Source: Bacteroidales bacterium UBA714 (GTDB lineage: Bacteria > Bacteroidota > Bacteroidia > Bacteroidales > UBA932). Taken from it: a DNA stretch of 13,690 bases. The DNA is taken from the NCBI GenBank assembly GCA_002298075.1, contig DBLW01000112.1, forward strand, positions 1-13,690, read 5' to 3'. Below, piece by piece: positions 1-6,265 of this stretch. Numbering within the stretch: position 1 is the stretch's first letter; each line of letters opens with the position of its first letter. A program made the translations under genes and the position numbers. The notes under the pieces were generated by a model. The model worked only from the letters and a program-made list of their open reading frames with translations. It searched no databases and had not been told where the DNA came from.

Positions 1-143
1 TCAATTTCATGCTTTTGATGGCGGCCTTGGTTGCCGGAGCATTTTGGGGGCTTGCATACAGGCTTTTTCCGGACCGTCTCGGGGCGATAATCATTTCTCA
101 TGCGCTGTGGGACTGCGCTGTGTTCATCTGGTTTCCGATATAA
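1..143 (+). CDS. CPBP family intramembrane metalloprotease, C-terminal fragment
   Basis: This is the 3' end of a gene that enters from the left edge; whole codons begin at base 3 and the frame ends at TAA 141-143, leaving 46 residues. The fragment is hydrophobic, with a stretch resembling the glycine-rich start of a late transmembrane helix (GAFWGLAYR), followed by ISHALWD. A His in an 'SHxxxD/N' setting is the last conserved motif of the CPBP (CAAX prenyl protease 2 / Abi) family, where it contributes to the metal site inside the membrane. In bacteria these proteins are linked to bacteriocin self-immunity, membrane protein processing or unknown roles; nothing here says which. The protein ends soon after this motif, as usual for the family. 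Family call moderately sure; substrate unknown. Confidence 0.7.
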   Translation, partial: NFMLLMAALVAGAFWGLAYRLFPDRLGAIIISHALWDCAVFIWFPI

Positions 144-233
144 ATAAGGTATGCGATAAGTTGTGCAATCATGAAACTGCGGAGCCGGGAGCTTGTGATT
201 ATACAATTTTTCCGGATTATAAAGTTTTGCCTG

Positions 234-241
234 TAGGTTTG
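234..241 (+). promoter_or_regulatory. Possible Bacteroidota -7 box (TAggTTTG)
   Basis: The eight bases match the TAnnTTTG -7 consensus of Bacteroidota housekeeping promoters and end 20 bases before ATG 262. I see no clear TTTG -33 element at the expected spacing, only a T-run at about 207-211. This is a weak prediction for the small membrane protein gene. Confidence 0.25.
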
Positions 242-261
242 TTGTGGAATGCTTTGCCAAT

Positions 262-411
262 ATGGACAATGCCATCTTTCCTGCATTTCTTGCAGGAGGG
301 TGCGTTGGAATGGTGATAGGCGCTGCTCTCGGTTTTAAGAGTCACCGCAAGGTTATCAGGATGGCGGAAGAGGTCCTTTCTCAGATTGAAGAGTTGCGTG
401 GCGGGGAATGA
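262..411 (+). CDS. Small single-pass membrane protein, 49 aa, unknown function
   Basis: I do not recognise this protein. From ATG 262 it encodes 49 residues: a short polar start (MDNA), one hydrophobic glycine/alanine-rich segment at about residues 5-25 (ending GAALGF), a basic patch (KSHRK, about 26-30), then an amphipathic, Glu-rich tail likely to be helical (about 31-46). The layout resembles small YtxH-like proteins with an N-terminal anchor and a cytoplasmic helix, but it is too short to assign. The frame is open back to 223, so GTG 244 is another possible start. A TAnnTTTG match at 234-241 lies just upstream and an intrinsic terminator follows at 448-488, which supports a real, separately ended transcript. 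It sits 118 bases after the CPBP gene. Coding status is probable, not certain. Confidence 0.5.
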   Translation: MDNAIFPAFLAGGCVGMVIGAALGFKSHRKVIRMAEEVLSQIEELRGGE

Positions 412-447
412 TTTTTTGTCTTATATTAAAAAGATGAGTGTTTATTG

Positions 448-488
448 ACGGGAATTGCCGGTGTGCCGAGGATTTCCCGTTTTTTTTT
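448..488 (+). terminator. Intrinsic terminator after the small membrane protein gene
   Basis: A 7-bp perfect stem pairs ACGGGAA (448-454) with TTCCCGT (474-480). An inner CGG/CCG helix (459-461 with 466-468) sits in the loop, and an unbroken T-run continues to 488. It lies 37 bases after the stop of the 49-aa gene and upstream of the first GH20 gene, so it should end the upstream transcript. It also argues against any GH20 start before about 490. Confidence 0.75.
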
Positions 489-490
489 GA

Positions 491-498
491 TATATTTG
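491..498 (+). promoter_or_regulatory. Possible Bacteroidota -7 box (TATATTTG), distal
   Basis: This matches TAnnTTTG and begins two bases after the terminator T-run. No TTTG is visible at a -33 spacing. If used, it would give a leader of roughly 115 bases before the GH20 start at 621. It competes with the closer identical box at 572-579. Confidence 0.25.
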
Positions 499-571
499 TC
501 CTGATGGACATATATGCGCCTTGGCTTCGGCAAAACTTACAAGCAAGCTCGATGTTTTGCTCTCCTTTGGC

Positions 572-579
572 TATATTTG
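572..579 (+). promoter_or_regulatory. Possible Bacteroidota -7 box (TATATTTG), proximal to GH20
   Basis: This is a second exact copy of the TATATTTG octamer, matching TAnnTTTG and ending 41 bases before ATG 621, so the untranslated leader would be about 35 bases. TTTTG at 555-559 is present, but the gap to the box (12 bases) is shorter than the usual spacing of about 19, so the -33 element is doubtful. Best single candidate for the promoter of the GH20 pair. Confidence 0.35.
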
Positions 580-620
580 CGCTAATGTGCCAGTGGCAGG
601 ATAGACAAACATTAATTCAT

Positions 621-2573
621 ATGCATAAATCTTTTGTTGGCTGCATATCGGCAGCCGTATTTATCTTCCTTTGTTCAACGGGACTGTCTGCACAGAGTCC
701 TGATAATGTCATTCCGGCACCGTATGAGGTCGTCATGTCGTCCGGAACTTACCGTTTTGAAGGTGAACCTTCCGTAAAGACCGTGCTGGTGAAGAAAGGA
801 TTTGACAGCCCGGAGGCTTATTCAATGAAAATCACCCCTAAGGGAATCACTGTCAAGGCGCTTTCGGAGACCGGATTCTTTTATGCCATGAAGACATTGG
901 ACATGATGACGCGAAACGGAAAGGTCAATGAGATAAGCTGCTGCGAGATAAACGACAGCCCGCGTTTTGGCTATAGGGGGCTGCATGTGGATGTGTCCAG
1001 GCATTTCCGCAGCGTTGATTTCCTGAAAAAGCAGCTGGACGCGATGGCTGCGTTCAAGATGAACAGGATGCATCTGCATTTGACTGATGGGGCCGGGTGG
1101 AGGCTGAAGATAGAGGCTTATCCAAGGCTGACTGAATTTGCTGCATGGAGACCTCAGCATATCTGGAAAGACTGGTGGGAGTCTGACAGGCATTATGCTG
1201 AAGAGGGCTCGGCTGGCGCATATGGCGGCTACTATACTAAAGAAGACATGCTTGACCTTATAGAATATGCGCATGAGAGACATATAGAGGTCATCCCGGA
1301 AATCGAGATGCCGGGACACAGCGAGGAAGCCATTGCCGCATATCCTGAGCTGGGGTGCAGCGGAAAGCAGTATGGACAAGGGGATTTCTGCCCGGGCAAT
1401 GAGAAGACCTTTGAGTTTCTTGAGACCGTGTTGGATGAGGTCATGGAGATTTTCCCGTCAGAATATATACATATCGGAGGAGATGAAGCAGGAAAGGGTT
1501 CTTGGAAGACCTGTCCGAAATGTCAGGAGAGGATGCGCGCTGAAGGACTGGCTGATGTGGACGAGCTGCAGAGCTATCTCATACGCAGGATAGACAGATA
1601 TGTCAGTTCAAAGGGACGCAAGATAATCGGCTGGGATGAGATTCTTGACGGCGGCCTGGCTGAAGGCGCGACTGTGATGTCGTGGCGAGGGACTGAGGGT
1701 GGAATCGAGTCCATGAAAATGGGGCATGACGTGATAATGTGTCCGGGCAATTTCTGTTATCTGGACCATGCGCAGGATGCGCCGTTCGTAGAGCCTGAGT
1801 CAATCGGAGGATATCTGCCGCTTGATATGGTGTATGGCTATGAGCCTCAGGATGATTCTATGCCTTGTGAAAGCCTTCATCATCTCAAGGGTGTGCAGGC
1901 TAACCTGTGGTCCGAGTATATCCCGACTGACTCCCATGCGGAATACATGTACTGGCCGCGTGCTATAGCTATTGCGGAGACCGGGTGGAGCAGCAGGGAG
2001 AACCGGGATTATGAGAGTTTCCGTGCGAGGGTTCTGCCTGTGCTTGAGCAGATGCGTGAGGACGGATATTCTACATTCAGCCTTGAGAATGAATATGGTG
2101 AGAGGAAGCTGGTGCAGACCGGAATCCGCCACAAGGCGGTGGGAGCAGCTGTGACATACGGACAGCCTATCAACCAATCATATCCTGGCGCCGGAGAGAC
2201 GGCTCTTACCGACGGAATTGCCGGAGGATGGTCGAACAGTGACGGAAGATGGCAGGGTTTCCTTTCTGATTTTGATGTGACTGTGGATCTTGGTGAGGTG
2301 ATGCCGGTACATTACGTGGGCGCCACTTTCATGCAGCTTGCGGGTCCTTATATCTTCATGCCGGAGAAAGCGGAGATTTTTGTCTCTGAGGACGGAAAGG
2401 AATTCCGCCGCATTGCGCAGGTCTGGAACGACGTTTCAGTGAAATGTCCTGACCTCCTGTTCCGCAGCTTCGACACTGTCTGTGATGAGCAGGCACGTTA
2501 TATACGCTATACTGCCAAACAGTGTGGCATCGCCGGGGGCTGGCTCTTTGTTGATGAAATTGTAGTCAACTGA
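621..2573 (+). CDS. GH20 beta-N-acetylhexosaminidase, secreted, with C-terminal discoidin-like domain
   Basis: Predicted exo-enzyme that removes terminal beta-linked GlcNAc/GalNAc by substrate-assisted catalysis. Start ATG 621 is chosen because it begins a clean Sec signal peptide (MHKSF, hydrophobic core, then LSA before QS at about residue 25); the frame extends upstream to GTG 438 but would then include the terminator at 448-488. Length 650 aa. Order: short GH20 domain 2 (about 28-115), catalytic barrel (about 120-470) with the PRFGYRGL entry motif and HIGGDE at 284-289 (catalytic pair D288-E289), then a discoidin/F5-8-like domain from about 507 to the end (final FVDEIVVN). Two oddities: the substrate-loop motif reads HLTDGAGWR instead of the common HLTDDQGWR, a variant I recall from other Bacteroidota GH20 proteins, and domain 2 is about 45 residues shorter than in the next gene. 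It is followed after 52 bases by a second GH20, probably in the same transcript. Family call very sure; exact substrate unknown. Confidence 0.93.
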   Translation: MHKSFVGCISAAVFIFLCSTGLSAQSPDNVIPAPYEVVMSSGTYRFEGEPSVKTVLVKKGFDSPEAYSMKITPKGITVKALSETGFFYAMKTLDMMTRNGKVNEISCCEINDSPRFGYRGLHVDVSRHFRSVDFLKKQLDAMAAFKMNRMHLHLTDGAGWRLKIEAYPRLTEFAAWRPQHIWKDWWESDRHYAEEGSAGAYGGYYTKEDMLDLIEYAHERHIEVIPEIEMPGHSEEAIAAYPELGCSGKQYGQGDFCPGNEKTFEFLETVLDEVMEIFPSEYIHIGGDEAGKGSWKTCPKCQERMRAEGLADVDELQSYLIRRIDRYVSSKGRKIIGWDEILDGGLAEGATVMSWRGTEGGIESMKMGHDVIMCPGNFCYLDHAQDAPFVEPESIGGYLPLDMVYGYEPQDDSMPCESLHHLKGVQANLWSEYIPTDSHAEYMYWPRAIAIAETGWSSRENRDYESFRARVLPVLEQMREDGYSTFSLENEYGERKLVQTGIRHKAVGAAVTYGQPINQSYPGAGETALTDGIAGGWSNSDGRWQGFLSDFDVTVDLGEVMPVHYVGATFMQLAGPYIFMPEKAEIFVSEDGKEFRRIAQVWNDVSVKCPDLLFRSFDTVCDEQARYIRYTAKQCGIAGGWLFVDEIVVN

Positions 2574-2625
2574 TGCCTGTCCAAATAAGGATTATGATTA
2601 TTAACACATAAACAATCTGCAATTT

Positions 2626-4950
2626 ATGAAATTTGTTTACATTATGCTTGCGGCAGCAATGGCCGCGACGTCATGTGCCGGAACGGATAACCGTGCGATT
2701 GAAGTCGTGCCTTATCCGAATGAGGTGTCTGTGAAGTCCGGATATTTTGAGGTGTCCGGAGCTGACTTCCATTGCGGGGAGGGACTTGACGCTGTTACTT
2801 CAGACGCAATAAAGGCATTCGCCGGAAAACTTGGTGCAGTAACCGGTAAGGAGAGCGCCGTAAAGATTGGCGATTCGAGGGACGGATTCATTTTCCTCAA
2901 GGATGCTTCGCTTCCGGATGAGGCATATGAGCTTCGCATCAGCAAAAAGGCCGTCGAGGTGAAGGCGTCTTCATTCAATGGCTTCAACTATGCGCTCCAG
3001 ACCATCAAGCAGATGCTTCCTGCCGAGATTTTCGGCAATGCGGAGGCTTCTGACAAAGACTGGACACTGCAATGTGCGGTAATCAAGGATGCTCCGAGGT
3101 TCGCATACAGGGGAATGATGCTTGATGTCGCAAGGCATTTTTTCAGCATTGAAGAAGTGAAGAGGTATCTTGACGTGCTCGAAGTGCACAAGATGAACCG
3201 TTTCCATTGGCATCTTACTGATGACCAGGGCTGGAGGATTGAGATAAAGAGATATCCGCGCCTTACGGAGGTCGGGTCGATAAGGAAAGGTACTGTAGTC
3301 AAGAAGAACTGGGACCAGTATGACGGAATCCCTTACGGCGGCTTCTACACTCAGGACGAAATCCGTGAAGTTATCAGATATGCCGAGTCGAAGGGTATCA
3401 CTGTCGTTCCTGAGATTGACCTTCCGGGACATATGCTCGCCGCGCTTACGGCATATCCTGAGCTTGGATGTACAGGCGGTCCTTACGATGTATGGGGACG
3501 CTGGGGTGTCGCGGACGATGTGCTTTGCGTGGGCAAGGAAGAGACCATGAAGTTCCTTGAGGGAGTGCTTGACGAGGTTGCCGAGCTGTTCCCGTCAGAG
3601 TATATCCATATCGGAGGTGACGAGTGCCCTAAGGTACGTTGGGAGAAGTGTCCTCATTGCCAGGCTAAAATCAAGGAACTTGGGCTTGAGGACGGAAAGA
3701 ATTTCTCTGCTGAGCATTATCTTCAGAGTTATGTGACTGCCCGCATGGAGAAGTATCTCGCGACAAAGGGCAAGAGAATCATCGGCTGGGATGAGATTCT
3801 TGAAGGCGAGCTTTCAGAAAATGCTACCGTGATGTCATGGAGGAGCAGCGAGGGCGGAATGGAGGCTGCGAACGCAGGACATGATGCAATCATGACTCCT
3901 ACAAGCCATTTCTATTTTGACTATTATCAGTCAAGGGATACGGATAACGAGCCGTTCGGAATCGGAGGCTATGTCCCTGTTGAGAAGGTATATTCTTATG
4001 AACCGTTCACAAAGGAGCTTGACGCGAAGGCAAGAAAGCATATCCTTGGTGTGCAGGCCAACATGTGGACTGAGTATATAGCCGATGACAGCCATCTGGA
4101 GTACATGCTTCTTCCGAGGGCTGCCGCTCTGAGCGAAGTGCAGTGGACTTTGCCTCAGAACAAGAGCTGGGAGCGTTTCCTTGCAGGACTTTCGCATATG
4201 GCTGACATATATGACATGATGGGTGTGAATTACGCCAAGACCGTATATGAGGTGATAAGCGAGGTTTCTGTGAACCATAAGAAGAACTGTGTCGAGATAA
4301 AACTCTCTACGCAGGGTGATGCGCCTATAAGATATACCCTTGACGGCACTGTGCCTGACGCTTCTTCAACTCTTTATACGGGGCCTGTGGAAATCCGCAA
4401 GGGCTGCACATTGAAGGCGATTGTGGAGAGAAGCAACATGAAGACACGTGTGTTCGTCCAGGAATTTGAGGACAACAAGGCTCTCGGAAGACCTGTGACT
4501 CTCAATACAGAGCCTCTGCCTAAGTACAAATATGGCGCTCCTGAGTCGTTTGTTGATGGTGTAAGGGGAACATTCGCATATGCTACCGGTCCTTGGGCCG
4601 GATGGAAGGGCACTCCTGTCGATGTGACGATTGAGATGGACGGCGAGACTCCATATTCAAGCGTTACGCTCGGAACTATGGTCCAGAAAGGTGAGGATCT
4701 TTTCAACCCTCTCGATGTGGTTGTGCTTGTTTCGGACGACAACAAGACTTTCCAGGAGGCCGGGAGGATTGAGATGGCTGCAGAGGGCGAGACTGACCCG
4801 GACGGGCTGAAGGAATATACTGTGACTTTCCCTCAGACATCTGCCAAATATCTGCGGGTGACTTCAACAACCGTGACGTCAATACCGGACTGGCATGGCG
4901 CACGCGGACGTCAGGGCTTTACTTTTGTTGACGAAATCATAGTGAAATAA
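2626..4950 (+). CDS. GH20 beta-N-acetylhexosaminidase, lipoprotein, multidomain
   Basis: Predicted exo-beta-N-acetylhexosaminidase of 774 aa, probably anchored to the outer membrane. The N-terminus is a lipoprotein signal (MKFVYIMLAAAMAATS before Cys17). Order: full-length GH20 domain 2 (about 25-150); catalytic barrel (about 155-500) with PRFAYRGMMLD, the standard HLTDDQGWR (197-204), and HIGGDE at 328-333 giving catalytic D332-E333; a chitobiase/HEX C-terminal beta-sandwich (about 545-620, with IRYTLDG and LYTGP); and a discoidin-like domain (about 625-774, ending FVDEIIVK). Starting ATG 2626 gives the signal directly; no strong Shine-Dalgarno is visible, as usual in this phylum. It follows the first GH20 by 52 bases and is followed by two hairpins. 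Compared with its neighbour it has canonical active-site loops and one extra domain, so the two may act on different linkages or in different compartments. Family call very sure. Confidence 0.95.
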   Translation: MKFVYIMLAAAMAATSCAGTDNRAIEVVPYPNEVSVKSGYFEVSGADFHCGEGLDAVTSDAIKAFAGKLGAVTGKESAVKIGDSRDGFIFLKDASLPDEAYELRISKKAVEVKASSFNGFNYALQTIKQMLPAEIFGNAEASDKDWTLQCAVIKDAPRFAYRGMMLDVARHFFSIEEVKRYLDVLEVHKMNRFHWHLTDDQGWRIEIKRYPRLTEVGSIRKGTVVKKNWDQYDGIPYGGFYTQDEIREVIRYAESKGITVVPEIDLPGHMLAALTAYPELGCTGGPYDVWGRWGVADDVLCVGKEETMKFLEGVLDEVAELFPSEYIHIGGDECPKVRWEKCPHCQAKIKELGLEDGKNFSAEHYLQSYVTARMEKYLATKGKRIIGWDEILEGELSENATVMSWRSSEGGMEAANAGHDAIMTPTSHFYFDYYQSRDTDNEPFGIGGYVPVEKVYSYEPFTKELDAKARKHILGVQANMWTEYIADDSHLEYMLLPRAAALSEVQWTLPQNKSWERFLAGLSHMADIYDMMGVNYAKTVYEVISEVSVNHKKNCVEIKLSTQGDAPIRYTLDGTVPDASSTLYTGPVEIRKGCTLKAIVERSNMKTRVFVQEFEDNKALGRPVTLNTEPLPKYKYGAPESFVDGVRGTFAYATGPWAGWKGTPVDVTIEMDGETPYSSVTLGTMVQKGEDLFNPLDVVVLVSDDNKTFQEAGRIEMAAEGETDPDGLKEYTVTFPQTSAKYLRVTSTTVTSIPDWHGARGRQGFTFVDEIIVK

Positions 4951-4967
4951 TTTCGCAGGCATATTTT

Positions 4968-4987
4968 TGAGCAGGACATTCTGCTCA
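4968..4987 (+). terminator. Hairpin just after the GH20 pair, possible terminator
   Basis: TGAGCAG (4968-4974) pairs perfectly with CTGCTCA (4981-4987) around a 6-base loop, 17 bases after the GH20 stop. The following TTTACTT is only a weak T-tract, so termination here may be partial. Confidence 0.4.
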
Positions 4988-5001
4988 TTTACTTGATGGG
5001 G

Positions 5002-5037
5002 TGCCCCCGAAAGTCGTACAGGAAACTTTCGGGGGCA
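5002..5037. terminator. Strong 13-bp hairpin between convergent genes
   Basis: TGCCCCCGAAAGT (5002-5014) and ACTTTCGGGGGCA (5025-5037) form a perfect 13-bp stem with a 10-base loop. It sits midway between the ends of the + strand GH20 gene (4950) and the - strand regulator gene (5111), the usual place for a bidirectional terminator. Neither side has a T-run, so it may work with Rho, block antisense read-through, or protect mRNA 3' ends. Structure certain; role inferred. Confidence 0.55.
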
Positions 5038-5110
5038 TGTCATGTTGAGGGCGGGGGATGATATTGCATGCCGGAAGACAGTACGGCCATTCGTGAAGGA
5101 ATGCTGCGGG

Positions 5111-6265
5111 CTATTTGTGCCGTTTGCGGTATTCCATCGGAGAACAGCCCTTGGCCTGCCTGAAAATACGGGACAGGTTCCTGGTATCATTCAGCCCGAG
5201 CCTGCTTGCCACATCCGCTATCGGCTCATCGGATGCGAGAAGCTTTTGTGCAAACAGGTTCATCCGCATGGAGGTTATGTACTGGTGGATGCTTTGTCCG
5301 GTGTCCTGGCGGAAACGGATTTCAAGAAGCCTCCGTGACATGGGAACCTGTCGCAGAAGGTCGTCTATGGTTATCTTGGAAGTTATGTTCTGGGAAATGT
5401 ATTTGAGGATTTTGACGATATAGGGATTGTCGCTCGGATATATGGCCGTTGACATTCTCTCTACCACGGAAGTTGCCTCTATCAGGATGTCATCGGCTTC
5501 GTATATCTTTTCCCTGACCATCCTGTCGATAAGGGCTGCCGCCTCATAGCCTCCCTTTCTTACATTCAGATTGATGCTTGAGAGCGTTGGTGCAGTTAGG
5601 GCGCAGGTCGTTTCATCGTTGTCTGTGCCGAGTACTGCGATTTCTTCCGGCACCTTGATGCCGGTCATCCTGCATGTCTCTATCAGATTGCTTGCCTGGG
5701 TGTCGTCGCAGGCGAATACAGCGGCAGGCTTCGGCAGATTCCGGAGCCATTCGTTGAGATTCTCCGGGCCATACAGCCAGAAGTCTTCCAAATGCCCGAT
5801 GGTGTGTATGTGTATCGGTGACTTGACTCCTTTCTCACGGAGCCTTCCGCAGAATCCTTCGCACCTTTCTTCTGACCAGCACACATTCCTGTAGCCGTAG
5901 AATCCGAAATTGCGGAATCCTTTCTTGAGGAAGAAATCAGCCGCTATCCGGCCTGTGCGGATATAGTCGCTTGTAATATTGGGAATTTCTTTGAACCTGG
6001 CCTTGAAGTCCTGCGCCATAGCCACTATTCCGCTTTTCCTGAATGAGAGGATGTCGTCTCCCGCCTCGAATCTGCCGATTATGGCGTCTGCCTCCCATTG
6101 CCTCGCGCATCCGATTACGGCCTGCATCCCGTGTGCGGACTTGTAGGAAGGGGGCATCCTCTTGACGGCCCACGGGCTGGTGTCCCGCGAGTATTCAAGG
6201 ATGCCCCTCAGAAGGTCATAGCCGAAACTCTCGGTGAAATCCGTCATTATGATGAGACGAATCAT
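5111..6265 (-). CDS. XylR-type AraC-family transcriptional regulator with sugar-binding domain
   Basis: Cytoplasmic DNA-binding regulator of 384 aa, close to the length of E. coli XylR. Residues about 1-275 form a LacI/periplasmic-binding-protein-like sensor: MIRLIIMTDF start, CDDTQASNLIETCR (186-199), IKVPEEIAVLGTDND (203-217) and LSSINLN (228-234). Residues about 282-384 are an AraC HTH pair, with first helix region ITIDDLLRQVPMSRR (298-312) and the second ending IFRQAKGCSPMEYRK. Proteins of this type bind a free sugar in the cytoplasm and activate uptake and catabolic genes. The start is set by ATGA at 6262-6265, where it overlaps the GH2 stop. Being last in the operon it would be co-produced with the enzymes, allowing positive feedback. 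This class differs from the hybrid two-component, SusR and ECF-sigma regulators common in PULs. Ligand unknown; GlcN, GlcNAc or glucose are guesses from context. Confidence 0.9.
   Translation of the reverse strand: MIRLIIMTDFTESFGYDLLRGILEYSRDTSPWAVKRMPPSYKSAHGMQAVIGCARQWEADAIIGRFEAGDDILSFRKSGIVAMAQDFKARFKEIPNITSDYIRTGRIAADFFLKKGFRNFGFYGYRNVCWSEERCEGFCGRLREKGVKSPIHIHTIGHLEDFWLYGPENLNEWLRNLPKPAAVFACDDTQASNLIETCRMTGIKVPEEIAVLGTDNDETTCALTAPTLSSINLNVRKGGYEAAALIDRMVREKIYEADDILIEATSVVERMSTAIYPSDNPYIVKILKYISQNITSKITIDDLLRQVPMSRRLLEIRFRQDTGQSIHQYITSMRMNLFAQKLLASDEPIADVASRLGLNDTRNLSRIFRQAKGCSPMEYRKRHK

Noticed and set aside
171..236. 21-residue frame starting MKLRSRE
   Set aside because: It is very short, has no supporting context, and ends where the better 49-aa candidate's upstream region begins.
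44..316. 90-codon + strand frame across the CPBP end
   Set aside because: It overlaps the recognisable CPBP frame and the 49-aa gene in a different frame, and its translation has no domain-like character.
438..620. 61-codon N-terminal extension of the first GH20 from GTG 438
   Set aside because: It spans an intrinsic terminator and two promoter-like boxes, and the signal peptide begins cleanly at ATG 621.
822..1379. 185-codon - strand frame opposite the first GH20
   Set aside because: It is a shadow of a high-confidence gene, with no motif and no promoter or start context.
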